Positions 21,797 to 34,095 of a DNA stretch of 64,000 bases are shown here, piece by piece. A program made the translations under genes and the position numbers. The stretch spans positions 31,217,045-31,281,044 of the forward strand of contig OZ025245.1 in assembly GCA_964019155.1 (NCBI GenBank), written 5' to 3'. This stretch comes from Osedax fenrisi (Eukaryota; Annelida; Polychaeta; Sabellida; Siboglinidae). Position 1 is the stretch's first letter; each line of letters starts with the position of its first letter. The notes beneath the pieces were generated by a model. The model saw only the letters and a list, made by a program, of their open reading frames with translations, was not told where the DNA came from and did no database searches.

Positions 21797-22013
21797 GAGA
21801 ACCCAGCAAACAAAAATAGTAACATCTGAGCCACATTTCAGTAACATTCTATGCCACACAAAGCAACATTTTGTAAACAATGTGGTATAAATGTTACTCG
21901 TTTTAGAGTAACATATGAACCACAAAGCAACATTCAACCCGCAGTAGTGGTTCATATGTTACTTAAATGTTGCTTTGTGGTTTAAATGTTACTATGATAT
22001 TACTTAAATAATA
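21797..22013. repeat. Element opening ACCCAGCAAAC, GTAACAT/GCAACATT words
   Basis: It opens with AACCCAGCAAACAAAAATAG and is largely composed of recurring words (AGTAACAT, AAGCAACATT, ATGTTACT, ATGTTGCTTTGTGG) in both orientations, giving a partly self-complementary structure. The next element opens with the same ACCCAGCAAAC at 22015. Superfamily unknown. Confidence 0.55.
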
Positions 22014-22462
22014 ACCCAGCAAACTATTTTTTGGCAATATCCGGATTTTTCTGGACAGAATCCGGATTTTATTGGCAAATAATATCCGGAAAAAATCCGG
22101 CAACATGTGGTTAATTTGGCAAGAAATAAATCTGGAAATATACGGCAAGAAAATAATCCGGAAATATCCAATAAGAAAATAATCTGGATTTATACGGCAA
22201 GATATAATCCAGAAATATCCGATAAGTAAATAATCTGGAAATATACGGCAAGATATAATCCGGAAATATCCGACAAGTAAATAATCTGGAAATATACGGC
22301 AAGATATAATCCGGAAATATACGGAAAGATATAATCCGGAAATATCTGACAAGTAAATAATCTGGAAATATCCGACAAGTAAATAATCTGGAAATATCCG
22401 GCAATCAATAATTTGGAAATATCCGACAAGTAAATAATCTGGATATGCCAGGGCTTTGCTAT
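22014..22462. repeat. Element opening ACCCAGCAAAC, ATCCGG minisatellite
   Basis: It opens AACCCAGCAAACTATTTTTT and carries an array of about 20-bp half-units, AATCCGGAAATATCCGRCAAG, alternating TCTGG/TCCGG and ATATAC/ATATCC, through to about 22440. It closes with GCCAGGGCTTTGCTATT, partly complementary to the opening. The open frames across it (Ile-Phe-Pro-Asp-Tyr repeats) are artefacts of the array. Confidence 0.7.
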
Positions 22463-23868
22463 TAGTAAATTTCCTTGCTATTGGGTCTATCCTTCTATTT
22501 TATATCGGATGTCTATTTTCACTCCCCATGTAAGCTATGTAATTATTTTAATATAGTTCCTATACCAAATACGAGATGGATACACATGTATTATTATAAG
22601 TTATACTTAATATTATTAATTCATAAATTAATTAATCTAATTATAAGACTAATATACTTTTAATATTATAATATATATGTGAATTATTTTTTTTTTAATA
22701 TATTTCAAATTACGACTTTTTCACGGTATTGAAAGGTTACATGTGAACACAGAGCAGGGAACACTTTCTCTCTAGCTCTATGCATGTGAATAACAATGAC
22801 TGAATCGATCTACTTTTGACCTTTGCAAATTCGGTACAATTTGTATGAATTAACTTTTAATATATCCAAATAATACTACACCTATTATAATCAAGACCTC
22901 CTATAACCTCGGTTATAAGAGGTCTTGTTATAATACTAGAACACTTCTTTTTTGATATATATTGAATTTTATATATATCTTAATTTTATATTATATTAGG
23001 GCAATCTTTTTCGAATTTACATGTAAACAGATACGAATCCAAAAATAGATTGTAGTTCACATACCCGTCGTATTAGACTCTAATGAGTAGAGCTAGTGTC
23101 GTTTTTATTTCAATAAATATGTCGAGTCAACCATCTTTCAACCATCTTAACGAATCTCTATGGCTCTATAGTTGTAGCAAAGATTTTTCCCTGTTGTAGT
23201 GAATATAGATATATTTTTCCGGATATTTATTATATTATAAATACGCCCACTTCTTTCTACTCTTTATACTAATTCAATTTATTATTGTATTTGTGATTAA
23301 CCTTCTTATTTTCATATTTACTTAAATCCTATCATCGTTAGTTTTATATTATTTAATTTATTATAAAACATTTTAATTTTAATAATAACTATAATAATTT
23401 GTCGATAAATTTCTCAATTTTATTTAAAAATTAAATTCGGTCATGTTCTCAGATAAGGATTGTATTTGTATTTAAAATTAAATGAATTACAAATTAAATT
23501 GATTGCATTGTATTTATATAATTTTTTTTCCATATGTATTTGTATTTAAATACCATTATTTGGTGTATTTGTATTTGTATTTGAATAATTATTCAGTGAT
23601 GTGTTTCAAATGCTGTATACGGACTAACGCCGATATTATTTGAAAAAATAATTTTAAATCTGACAATTTATAATATAGTTAGGTACTAGTATGATAGTAT
23701 ACGTCAGCTTATTCAATTATAATTGATAATTATCAATAGTAGATTATATTCTTGTTTTATTTATTACAAAATATATTTTAACAGACTCAGGGTAAAAACG
23801 ATTGATAGTTAAAAATTAAACAACGTTAGGCGGGAGCCGCGCATACACATAAATAAATATATATATAC
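22463..23868. other. Gene-free AT-rich stretch with one hairpin
   Basis: No gene. A hairpin at about 22890-22940 has arms around AAGACCTC and GGTTATA (CTATAACC / GGTTATAAG). At 23420-23630 TATTTGTATTTGAATAATTA and neighbouring text match part of the hAT-type MITE at 36573-37419 in reverse, so a fragment of that family lies here. Confidence 0.45.
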
Positions 23869-24313
23869 CAAAGATTTTGCGAAGCAAAGATATAAAACTC
23901 CCTATATATGCAACGTAATTTAGTAATATCCGATATTCCCTAGAAGTAGTATCGAAATAAATAGATTTAGGTTCGGCTCTGCCTGCATACAACAATGTTT
24001 GCATTGCTCTATTAAATTACATGCAATATAAATTAGCTTTTACTTACTAAATTTATACTTATAGAATTTAAAACATACATATCATATTTGTTTGTTATAT
24101 ATTAGTAATGAACACTTAGTTTTTATCATATAAATATTAATTTAAAGCATATTATTTAACATTTTAAAAGTGTATAGTTAAATACGAATTTACATTATAA
24201 ACAACACATAGTTCCTAAAAGTAACACGCTATAAGTGGCACTGGGTTTTTTTTTATACAAATTCGAATTACCTGATTTTGAGTGTGTTATATATTTCCTT
24301 CGGAAAATCTTTG
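23869..24313. mobile_element. 7-bp-TSD MITE, copy 1
   Basis: TIRs: CAAAGATTTTGCGAAGCAAA at the left and, complemented, CAAAGATTTTCCGAAGGAAA at the right. The flanking TATATAC (23862-23868 and 24314-24320) is an exact 7-bp duplication. It is collinear with copies at 43120, 44943 and 45961. The short minus-strand open frame inside is shared by three copies but decays in the fourth and has no recognisable domain, so I do not call it a gene. Confidence 0.88.
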
Positions 24314-25288
24314 TATATACCCAATAAAGGACTTATATCCTTTCTATAATATGTACATTTTATAATCTAATTCAAATTCGAAATTTATGATCAACTTAAA
24401 TTCAATTCAATGATTCCAGCCTCGCATTTGTTTTTTTAAATTTTTGTGAGTTAGTTTTGACCCGTCACCTTTTAACAAATCTTTAATATGATATTAGTAA
24501 CAGTTGAAATACATATAACTATGGATGAATATTATTCATTTAATATATAATGTATATGATTATTATAATATATACATCATTTATATGATCACCATTAATT
24601 AATATCAAACTAATTATATTATATTAATAGTTATTTAATACATATACATCATGTATAATATATGTTTAAATAAAAATGCCGTTATTCCGTTGAAACCTTT
24701 CAAATATTATTTGTATGTCATTGTTGTATTTGGTGTATTTGCATCAAATACATTTTAAAAAATATGTTAATTTAATAAAATTTAGAATTTAAACAATTGA
24801 TTTATGAATGTAAACAAATTATAACAAATTTATATTAAATAATACACATTTTTATTTGTATATGATAAAATATATTTGTATTTGTATACAAATTTAATAA
24901 ATATTTGTAATTATATTTGATAAAGTGTATTTGACCCTAACCCTTGTCATTCTATTATATCCACCTGTTACACACAATTTAACATATTCTGAACTTGTAA
25001 CATATATATGAAAAATATAAAATAAATATACTCTTAATTATATTATATAATTGATATATGCAAAACATAAAATGCAGCCTTGTGATAAAGTATCTATAAT
25101 GATAATTATTATTAAATAGTGGTATATGTTAAGGAGTGTACGCAATTTTTATCATCTACAATGTTTTATTTTATTATAATCATAATGATATATATATATA
25201 TATATACTTATGTTATATTATATTATATAATAAACATTGGGGGATACAAATTTTATTATGCAATACTTATATACAGTATATATTATAT
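24314..25288. other. AT-rich stretch with hAT-type MITE end
   Basis: No gene. From about 24690 to 24950 the text (TTTGGTGTATTTGCATCAAA ... GATAAAGTGTATTTGACCC) matches one end of the MITE at 36573-37419 in the opposite orientation, ending CCCTAACCCTTG. It is a partial or rearranged copy. Confidence 0.5.
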
Positions 25289-25468
25289 CAGGGTTGGCGG
25301 TTTATTTGGTTTTTTTGGTTTTTTTATAATTAAATGTTCGGATTATTAATTAGAAAATATTATATATACCTAGATCGATTATTAAATGTCTGTGCAAAAC
25401 ATACATATATAGAGTAAGTATAAAATATACAACACTAATGAATATTATTTATATATATTAATTATATA

Positions 25469-26447
25469 CAGGGTTGGATTAAAATCGGATTTTTTTGATT
25501 TATATCGATTTATTTGATTTTTTTGAAATAATAATTTTTTTTTAAAACTATTTTTTGAATGTTATAAAGGATATATATATATATTGTCCTTTATATATAT
25601 ATATAATTAAATAAATAAAAAAAATGTATGTAGAATCATTTATTAGTTATAATATTTATACAAGAACACCAATTTGGCAGCCTTTTCTACTCCCAGCCGA
25701 TTTTATAATAAATGAACTAACTATTTTAAAAACATAATATATGTAAATATTATTTATATTTATATATTTATTATTATTTTTGAATGAGGAAATGTATATA
25801 ATTAATTCAAATTAATAAATTTCGTTCTTTGATGTTTAATTGAATTATAATCAGTTCTAACATTACATAAAATCTCATTACTAATAAACATATAGCTTTT
25901 TCATATTCTATTGAATTAATTTTTTATAAATTTTATATTTATTTTTGAGTGAAAAATATGTATAAATTGTTTTGAAGTGTATTGAATTGTATATAATTTA
26001 TACAATATAATAATTGAATGATATTTGAAGTTGAATTGAAATGAATTTTTAATTCAATATCAAAGAAAACAATTTATACATTTTCTTCACTCAAAATATA
26101 TAAAAATGTAATTCAATATAATATGAAAAAATTATATATGATGATGACATTTTATGTAATTTTACATAATTACTTCAAGTTATAATTTCTAAACCCTTTG
26201 AAATACATGCAATATTACTATATTAATTTATATATTATATTTAGATATTTTATTACTATTTATTAAATTTTGATATAAATCACGATTTTTATTGAGTGAA
26301 TTAAATCGATTTAAGTTGTGATATAAATCATGATATAAATCATGATTTACTATTTATTAAATTTTGATTTAAATCATGATTTTTATTGAGTGATTTAAAT
26401 CGATTTAAATATTGATATAAATCATGATTTAAATCGGGCCAACCCTG
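25469..26447. mobile_element. hAT-type MITE (nested), 8-bp duplication
   Basis: It begins CAGGGTTGGATTAAAATCGG and ends AAATCGGGCCAACCCTG, flanked exactly by ATTATATA (25461-25468, 26448-26455). The subterminal text is a run of AATCGATTTAAAT / ATAAATCATGATTT words. It lies inside the element at 25289-26966, so it inserted later. Confidence 0.9.
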
Positions 26448-26564
26448 ATTATATATATATATATTATTAAATTGTCAATAATATATTATTAATATTAAAT
26501 GTTAATAAAATTATTTTATTAAAATATATTTATTATAAAAATAAAGTAAAATATAATAAAAAAA

Positions 26565-26880
26565 ATAGTTACAAATTGTAACAAAATAATAATTAAAAAA
26601 AATAACAATACAGTAATTAGAAATATAATCAATATAATTCTCACAATAAAATTACAAGTTACAAATTGTAACAATATAATAATTTAAAAAATAATAATAA
26701 TAATAATTAGATGATTTCTAATAGAAATATAATCAATATAATTCTCACAATAAAATAACAAGTTACAAATTGTAACAATATAATAATTTAAAAAATAATA
26801 ATAATAATAATTAGATGATTTCTAATAGAAATATAATCAATTTAATTCTCGAAATAAAAAAACAAGTTTTACAGCCTTAT
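26565..26880. repeat. Threefold tandem repeat of about 117 bp
   Basis: Three consecutive units each start GTTACAAATTGTAACAA and end near AATTCTCACAATAAAA, the last two being almost identical. It lies inside the outer hAT-type element. Confidence 0.8.
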
Positions 26881-26966
26881 CATTGCCTAATCGATTCCTT
26901 ATTTTTGATTGAACACTTTTATAATGTTAAAAAAACCAAATAAACCAAAAAAACCGACCAACCCTG

Positions 26967-28084
26967 TATTATATACTACATATATTATATATAGTATATT
27001 ATAAAGTATCATATACTATTATAATATGATAGTATGTAAGTAATATAACTAATGCTTTTGTATACTAATAATGTTTACACTACAGCAATAATCTAAATTC
27101 TTATTAAATATATATTATATTTCAATATTAAAATATATATTTTTTAAATTTATTGTCTTAAGATTTAAATATAAGTAAAAAAATAGGTCAACTGTCACTC
27201 GAATATGCAAAATGTATATAATGTGGGAAAATATAGGTTAATTTTTCTTAAAAATGTATCCAAAAAAAGTTCCAATAATTTTATTTTCAATATGTTAATG
27301 ATTTTAATAAAAATAAACTATTTTTTAATACAGCACTCCATCCGTTTCCATTCATAATGGATGGGTTGAGAATTTAAATATATATATATATTTATTTTGT
27401 ATTGATATTTCAGGGTTAATGGGTTTATTGTTATCCCAAAGTGAGCCTATAAAGAGCCAACTCATCCTTTTTTGCGCTTATTTATATTAGCAACCTGTCC
27501 GTTATGATCATAAACATTAAATAATAATTATAATTTAATTATTATAATATTAAATTATTCAATATAATATTTATATATTACATTATACGGTTTATTTATT
27601 ATATATAAAGTATATATATATAATATATACAATATTTAATATAAATTATAATATATAAATATTAATTTAGATGCTAATATTATTAGGATCATGTGAAAAA
27701 GTGTACGTTATGTTACCTTGCAATTTTACCTATTTTATTATCATAGTATAAAACTATTTTTGCATAAATCTAGCAAAAATATAATAAAAATATTATAATA
27801 ATATTATAATATCTACTATTAGTATTCAATAACTAATATTGCTTAAACTATATATGAATGAATGAATGAATGAAATCAGTTTATAGACATACGACATACT
27901 ATGTATATCATACGTCTAATGAGGATCAGTGAAAGCCTAGGCTTTATTTGGTCGATACCTCCAATATGTTCATGTACAGATTACAATATTAGTAAAAGTA
28001 ATAATATATTAATAATGATTCATGTGTTAGCATTCTTTGTAATAAAATAGAAGATACATATATATATATATATATATATTCCCC
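26967..28084. other. AT-rich stretch with relic of the shared-core MITE
   Basis: No gene. Around 27340-27480 there is a relic with GATATTTCAGGGTTAATGGG, then ATCCCAAAGTGAGCCTATAAA and CAACTCATCCTTTTTT, matching the core and right arm of the element at 51176-51409. A (TA)n tract at 28058-28080 precedes the next LINE fragment. Confidence 0.5.
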
Positions 28085-28680
28085 CCCCCATCGCTATTAC
28101 CATTGCTTCCTCCTACATCATCCCCCTATTCGACTATTGCAACTCCCTACTCTTTAACCTCCCTGAATATAAACTTATCAAACTACAACGACTCCAAAAC
28201 GCTGTAGTTCGCTGCATCCACTTACTTCCCCGCCGTTCTTCTGACTCCATTACACCTCTCCTAAAACAACTACACTGACTGCAAGTCCCCTATCGCATAC
28301 AGTACAAACTTGTCCTGACTATCCACAAAGCTATTCACCACAACTCCCCTGACTACCTTGCCTCCCTCATACATCTACACACACCCATCACTCCACTCCA
28401 GACCCGTTTCTCCCCAACACCTTTATCCTTACCACTCCCCATCTACACAAACTCCACTCTTCCAATATACGATCCTATGCCCTCTCTGCCCCTTACCACT
28501 GGAACTCCCTGCCCAATCACCTACGAACAAACACATCAACTCCCTCCTTTAAACGACACCTTAAGACTTATTATTTCTCCCTTGCCTACCCTCCCATTCA
28601 ATAATTCCCTCCCACGGACGGCCGATTGATAACACACTGATGCAGTCCCTAAACCAAAAAAAGTAAAAAGTAAGTAAGTA
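28085..28680 (+). pseudogene. CR1/L2-like LINE, 3' end only
   Basis: The plus strand encodes the conserved tail of CR1/L2-type reverse transcriptases: PLFDYCNSLLFNLPEY, KLQRLQNAVVRCIHLLPRR, ITPLLKQLH, YRIQYKLVLTIHKAIH and, in another frame, RSYALSAPYHWNSLPNHLR and FKRHLKTYYF, with a stop at 28602-28604. One Trp codon has become TGA (LH-stop-LQVPYRIQ) and a frameshift lies near 28430-28460. The 5' side is truncated, as is common for LINEs. A short 3' untranslated region ends in AAAAAAAGTAAAAAG plus TAAG repeats. Composition is C-rich on this strand and unlike the local AT-rich DNA. Confidence 0.88.
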
Positions 28681-29110
28681 TATATAAATTAATAAAAATA
28701 ATAAAACACTGTTCATGAACATAAGCTATCATCATATTTCAATCCATTACATTAAAGTAAATAATAAAATAAGATAATAAAATAATTGTATAATATTAAA
28801 ATGTATTAAAATATATACTAGTAAAATATGTAAATTTACTATATTGAGAACTTGTTAATAAAAATAGTAATTTATTATAAATATGTGTAAAATAAAATAT
28901 CTAAAAGTATGTTATAAAATTAAAACTACTAAACAAAAATTAATCATCTTTCAATAAGACGTGCAATGGCGCCACATTCCTGTCAAATTACATATGACTA
29001 ATAATACCAATAATAATTTAAAAAAATATTTAAAACAATAAACGAAACAAGATGTAAAACAAATATAAATATATAAAAAAAAAACTAATATTTACTTATA
29101 AATGAATATT

Positions 29111-30058
29111 TTAGTTTTTTTTTAGAATAAATACATTATTAATATTCTTTTTTCGTAAAAGATTATTAAACATTAATTCATTATATAACTTTGGTCCTTT
29201 AAAAAATATTGTATTTTTTAATTTATTTGATTTCATAAGTGGTAGAATACATTTATTTTTTAGTTTATTTAACTTGAAATATGAGTTATAATCTAATTTA
29301 TATTTATTATTTAAGAAATTATAGATTAATAATGTGTTTCTATATATAATTAGATCTTCAAATTTTAAAATATTATTTTTAAAAAAAAGGACCAGTATGT
29401 GTTAGACGTATTAATGGTAATTTTGATTTATCTATTATTTGTTTATTAATAATTCTTATAACTTTTTTCTGTAACATAATTAATTTTGTAGTATTTGACC
29501 ATACTTCAATCCCATATGATAAATTAGATAAATAGAACGAATTATATAACAAAATAAAATTTTTTGTATCTAAAAAAGATATTTTTTTTATAGTATATAT
29601 AATTTTTGACAATTTATTCGATAAATAATTTATATGTTTTTTGTAGGTCATTTGGGAATCTAAGTAGATCCTAAGAAATTTATAATTATTAACTATATCG
29701 ATTTTAATGTTATCTATTGTTATATCTTTTAATATACCATAATTTATATATGGCAATATTTTTGTTTTTTCGATATTTAGCTTAAGCTTATTTATATCAA
29801 ACCATTTTTTCATCTGCATATAAATTGATATTAATATTATTTACTTGTTCATTATTAAAAATATTTTATATGTCATTTATAAAGATAATAAATAGTAGAG
29901 GTCCCAGAACAGATCTTTGCGGCACTCCATATCTAATAATCTTTCTAGATGATAGAGTATTATCAATTCGTGTTATAATATCTGTTCCTTATTCGGATAT
30001 TATTTGCAAAGCAATCGTAAAATATAATCGTAATCCCTTATATGATTCATATTAGATA
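29111..30058 (-). pseudogene. AT-rich LINE, reverse-transcriptase half, internally deleted
   Basis: On the minus strand, RYGVPQRSVLGPLLFIIF and INDI appear first (near 29880-29940), followed by a stop. The catalytic box is reduced to LYAD joined directly to KKWFDINKLKLNIEKTK, so the segment normally lying between them is deleted. The thumb and tail follow (NYKFLRIYLDSQMTYKKHI, LSYGIEVWSNT, LTHTGPFF). A frame slip in a T8 run near 29386-29393 separates the last part, which continues as FKNNILKFEDLIIYRN and FFKGPKLYNEL to a stop at 29111. This resembles the CR1-like LINE of the left window edge in its AT-rich codons. Not functional. Confidence 0.85.
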
Positions 30059-30117
30059 TGGAAAGCGATTATAGAAGAATAAAGGGTAATTTGTCCTATT
30101 TGTGTATGTGTACTACT

Positions 30118-30607
30118 CATCGATATAGTGAGAAAGTGGACCTGTGCAATTGAATGTAGTGTATGGCACTATCCGCTACGAGCGCTACAGTCGAAACCCA
30201 CTATCTGGCCCACTACTTTTTATTTATAATAATATGTATTTATCATATATATATTGATAATCACTACCAATTTTAATGTACTATCGATACTAAAAATAAA
30301 ATCATATATTTAAAATACATAATATCAACATTCCTCGTAATTTTGTGTATTTAAATTGAAGATATAATACTATTTTATTGATTTTATTGATATTTATCAT
30401 TTAAATCCATTGATATAGATAGAAGTCACTTTAATCTATTTCCACGAAAAGCCTACTGTTTTAATATTTGACATATATAATATGACTAATATCCAATCAA
30501 AATCACTGATACCATGTTGTTAATTTATCGATAAAAGTGTCATTCACGTGTCTATCTTTTACATGCATTGCGTGCGTCAATTGCTTATCCACTTCTTTAT
30601 ATCGATG
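30118..30607. mobile_element. MITE with CATCGATATA ends, 8-bp duplication, copy B
   Basis: It is collinear with 9470-9947, starting CATCGATATAGTGAGAAAGT and ending TTTATATCGATG. The flanks GTACTACT (30110-30117) and GTGCTACT (30608-30615) match at 7 of 8 positions. It sits just beyond the 5' end of the AT-rich LINE relic. No coding capacity. Confidence 0.85.
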
Positions 30608-30615
30608 GTGCTACT

Positions 30616-32585
30616 AGAATATCTTTATATCAAAATATATATATTTTTAAATAACCATCATAAACTATGTAACTAATATTATATTAATTAATGATATGTA
30701 TATTTTAATTATTTGTATTTTTGTATAGTTTGCTAATAAAATGAATATTATTAAGATAAATAAATATGCATAAAAACAACAAAGTCGGATAATTTAGCCA
30801 ATAGTACTCTACTCAATAAGTGAAATTATGTTCTAAAATATATAAATTACATAATGAATGATTAGGGTTGAACTTAATACCTTGTCACATTAGATTATAT
30901 TTTCAAAATTACTGCAAAATTATATTACTTCTTTATTGAATTTCGTATTATGCACTTTAGTATATTTTATCAATAATGTTATTTATCAAATCAAATATTT
31001 CTAAGACTATAATATACCAGATGTCAACTCAGAATATATTGCATTTTGATTAAATGATTAAATTGAGTTTTTCTTTGTTTGTGTCCATTAATTAGGTTGT
31101 TATTGCAATAATAATGTATATTACATTTCTTATTTCTTTTTCATATCTATAAACATTTCAATTTATTATTATTAATTGAATGAGAAATACATAGAATATA
31201 TATAAATAGAATACCAGTTATTTCATATCAAGTCATGATATAAATTATATAGTGGTTGTTTTGTCTATATTTCTTTGATTTAGCTTAGATATTTAAACAT
31301 CACATTTATATAAACAAACAAACATTTAGATTTCCATAGAGTAATACAAATCTTAATATGTGGGTAGGTTTAGTAATTTAAAATAAAACGATATATATTA
31401 ATCAAAATAAATGAGGCTTTGTATTATTAATTTTAATATGATAAATTTAATGTGAATCCATTATATAAATGTTATTTCTATATTATATATTCACACAACA
31501 TAATATTAAGCAGATTAACATAATGTATGTAACTAATGTTATCAATTAATCAAACTAGTATACATGATAGACCTTTACAATATAAATAGTAATTTGTGTA
31601 ACCTAATTACATACAATATAATACAGGTATATATTTATCTGCAAGATAAGTGTGTATTGACTTAAAGCATAATATGCATGAAAATAGATTATCTATGTTA
31701 ATATAATATGGTATAAATAAATATGAACTCTATTTATAACAAATAATACTTATGTATACCAATATAATGTGGTCAAAAAACGAAATGAAAAATTAACAGT
31801 GACGTCATAGTATGATTCAAAATATAAATTCTAGGATATTTTAAATTTAAAAAATATTTAATTCAATTTTTAATATATATTATATATAGTTAAATAATTA
31901 ATAATTCTTTCGTAACTTTTGGACTCTATTTAAGTTATAAACAAACATTTATAATTACATAGGACAATACAAATCTAAATCCAAGTATATAGGTTTAGTA
32001 ATTAGAAATATAAAAGACGTATAATAATCAAAATAAATGAGGCTGTGTAATGTGCATTGTTCATTTTAATATAATACATGTAATCGTGTGAATCCAAGTA
32101 TATCAATGTTATTTCTATGTTATTAATTAATCAAATTAATGATAACATTTGAAAATATTTTAATTTGTATGACCTAAATATTTTATTTGCATGCTAAGCG
32201 TATTTCTTGTGTTATATATTTCAATTAATAGTAGTAATTATAAGCTATATTTAGATGGGAGTGACACATCATATATAATATTGTAAATTATTAGTGATAT
32301 ATATATAATGATCATATTTACTGCTGGCAATATAGTTTGATAAAATTATATAGAATGATCAATTATATTTTGTAAGATGGTATAAATATAATATATACAT
32401 GATTAAATATAATATATAATCACTGAATGATATCGGATTATAATAATGCAATATTATTTATAGAATATAATTATAAAACTTAATATTAAAATTAATATAA
32501 AAACATATTAAAATCCTTTGATGTATTTATTATTTAATTATAATTCTACTTACATAATTATATTTTTTTTTAGATATTTATATAT

Positions 32586-32619
<34 letters not shown>

Positions 32620-33092
32620 CATACCAGATTTGGTTGACATTTCTTGCATAATATTACTCATTTGGTAGACATGATTATTTGGAGGACAATTTCGTGTCCA
32701 CCAAATAGTTTAGGGCAATAATGTATCACTTTTGGTATAAATTTGACTTATAATAAAATTATATAATTAATATATAGGAAATAAAGTTGTATATTATTTA
32801 TTAATAATTTAAAAATCAATAGAATGGGTAAGTTTAAATAATGATTGAATTTTCACTCTATATATATTGGATCCATAAAAATAACTGTTTAGTAGACACA
32901 CCATTTTCAATGAAATACGTAGTATTGTTGGATATATGTCTATAGGGAATTGATGGATTTAGACTTTATATTACATATGGATCATATATATAAAATAAAA
33001 AAATAAAATATTATATTAATAAAAAATATACATTTTAATTAATTTATTATTTATTTTTATTATATTTTGAAATAATAAATGGAATGATTCAT
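30616..33092. other. Gene-free AT-rich stretch with an old duplication
   Basis: No gene. About 31300-31620 and 31920-32190 are diverged direct copies of each other (both contain ATAATCAAAATAAATGAGGC and GTTATTTCTAT). A (TA)n tract lies at 32589-32615. At 32620-32720 words such as TTTGGTAGACA and GTCCACCAAAT recur; similar words occur near 49170-49410. Confidence 0.45.
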
Positions 33093-33485
33093 AAATACTA
33101 AGGTAATACAAGTATTTTTATTAATTTAAAATTTAATATTTAAAATTTAATAATCTTAAAATATATATTAAGATTATTATTAAATATATACTTAACATTT
33201 AAATAGAATAATGTTTAATTGTGTATTCAATATATAATTATATATATCCATAATCATGTGGATCATGTGTATTAAAATATAAATATTTATAAATACTAAG
33301 GTAATACAAGTATTTTTATCAATTTAATATTTAAAATTTAATAATTTTAAAATATATATTAAGATTGTTAAATATATACTTACTATTTAAATATATAGAA
33401 TAATTTGTAATTGTGAATTAAATATATAATTATATACATTCATAATCATGTGTATTAAGTAATTTATTAAGTAATTTATCGTGTA
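33093..33485. repeat. Tandem duplication of about 198 bp
   Basis: AAATACTAAGGTAATACAAG starts at 33093 and again at 33291, and the text that follows stays collinear, ending in both units near CATAATCATGTG. Confidence 0.8.
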
Positions 33486-33941
33486 AGAAAAAAAATGTAA
33501 GATTTTAAATTTTACCAGGTAACATTTTTAAATATTCTATTAATAATTAATTTAATTGAATTGGGTTTTACCAATAGTAGTTTCTAATAGTACACATACT
33601 ATTAGTTGTTATTGTAAACTTTATATGGATAGTTATATTCAATATACTAATTAAATATAACATTGCATAATAGGATTATTATAATTATTATTATAATCAT
33701 TATTATATTATAATGATTATAGTCAAAATATAGTTTAAAAATAATCAACACACTAAAAGCCCACATACTTCATTATACGAATTAGTAATTACATAAATAT
33801 ATAGTATTCATGTCATTATATAATTAATATAATATTATAAGAATACTCGTGTAATTTAAATAATTCGAATAAACATGTTACGGACATAGACTCTATCAGT
33901 GATATAGTCTATCATATAGTCTGATACGTTAATATTAAAGA

Positions 33942-34087
33942 AGGCCGCCGATTATTATTATTATATTGTTAGAGTTCAATTTTTATTTTGGGGTTGTTTA
34001 ATTTATTTGGTTTTGTTTTATTTTTCTGTATTTTTTAGCTGCATTATAATGAACTCTGACATTATTATAATAACAATCGGCGGCCTG
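33942..34087. mobile_element. Palindromic shared-core MITE, AGGCCGCCGATT arms
   Basis: The arms AGGCCGCCGATTATTATTAT and, complemented, AGGCCGCCGATTGTTATTAT continue to the word AGAGTTCA. Between them is the core GGGTTGTTTAATTTATTTGG ... TTTTTTAGCTGCATTATAAT. The flanks ATTAAAGA and CTTTAAGA agree at 6 of 8 positions, a possible decayed 8-bp duplication. Confidence 0.75.
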
Positions 34088-34095
34088 CTTTAAGA

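Larger units (their letters stand above)
25289..26966. mobile_element. hAT-type MITE (outer), 8-bp duplication
   Basis: The left end CAGGGTTGGCGGTTTATTTG and the complementary right end (ACCGACCAACCCTG) are inverted repeats. TATTATAT flanks both sides exactly (25281-25288, 26967-26974). CAGGG termini plus an 8-bp duplication are the hAT signature. There is no transposase ORF. It is interrupted by a second hAT-type element (25469-26447) and contains a tandem array near its right end. Confidence 0.9.

Noticed and set aside
21963..22429. Minus-strand open frames of 79-129 codons rich in Ile-Phe-Pro-Asp-Tyr
   Set aside because: They are read through the ATCCGG minisatellite in all three frames; the repeat explains them.
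22030..22440. Regular array resembling a CRISPR
   Set aside because: Units are contiguous and degenerate with no unique spacers, and the DNA is eukaryotic.
23816..24004. Minus-strand frame in the 7-bp-TSD MITE, also at 43032-43262 and 45839-46103
   Set aside because: It spans the MITE TIR and flank and is similar only because the MITE copies are; no domain and not preserved in the fourth copy.
29825..30055. Plus-strand frame of 76 codons
   Set aside because: Antisense to the LINE RT motif GVPQRSVLGPLL on the minus strand.
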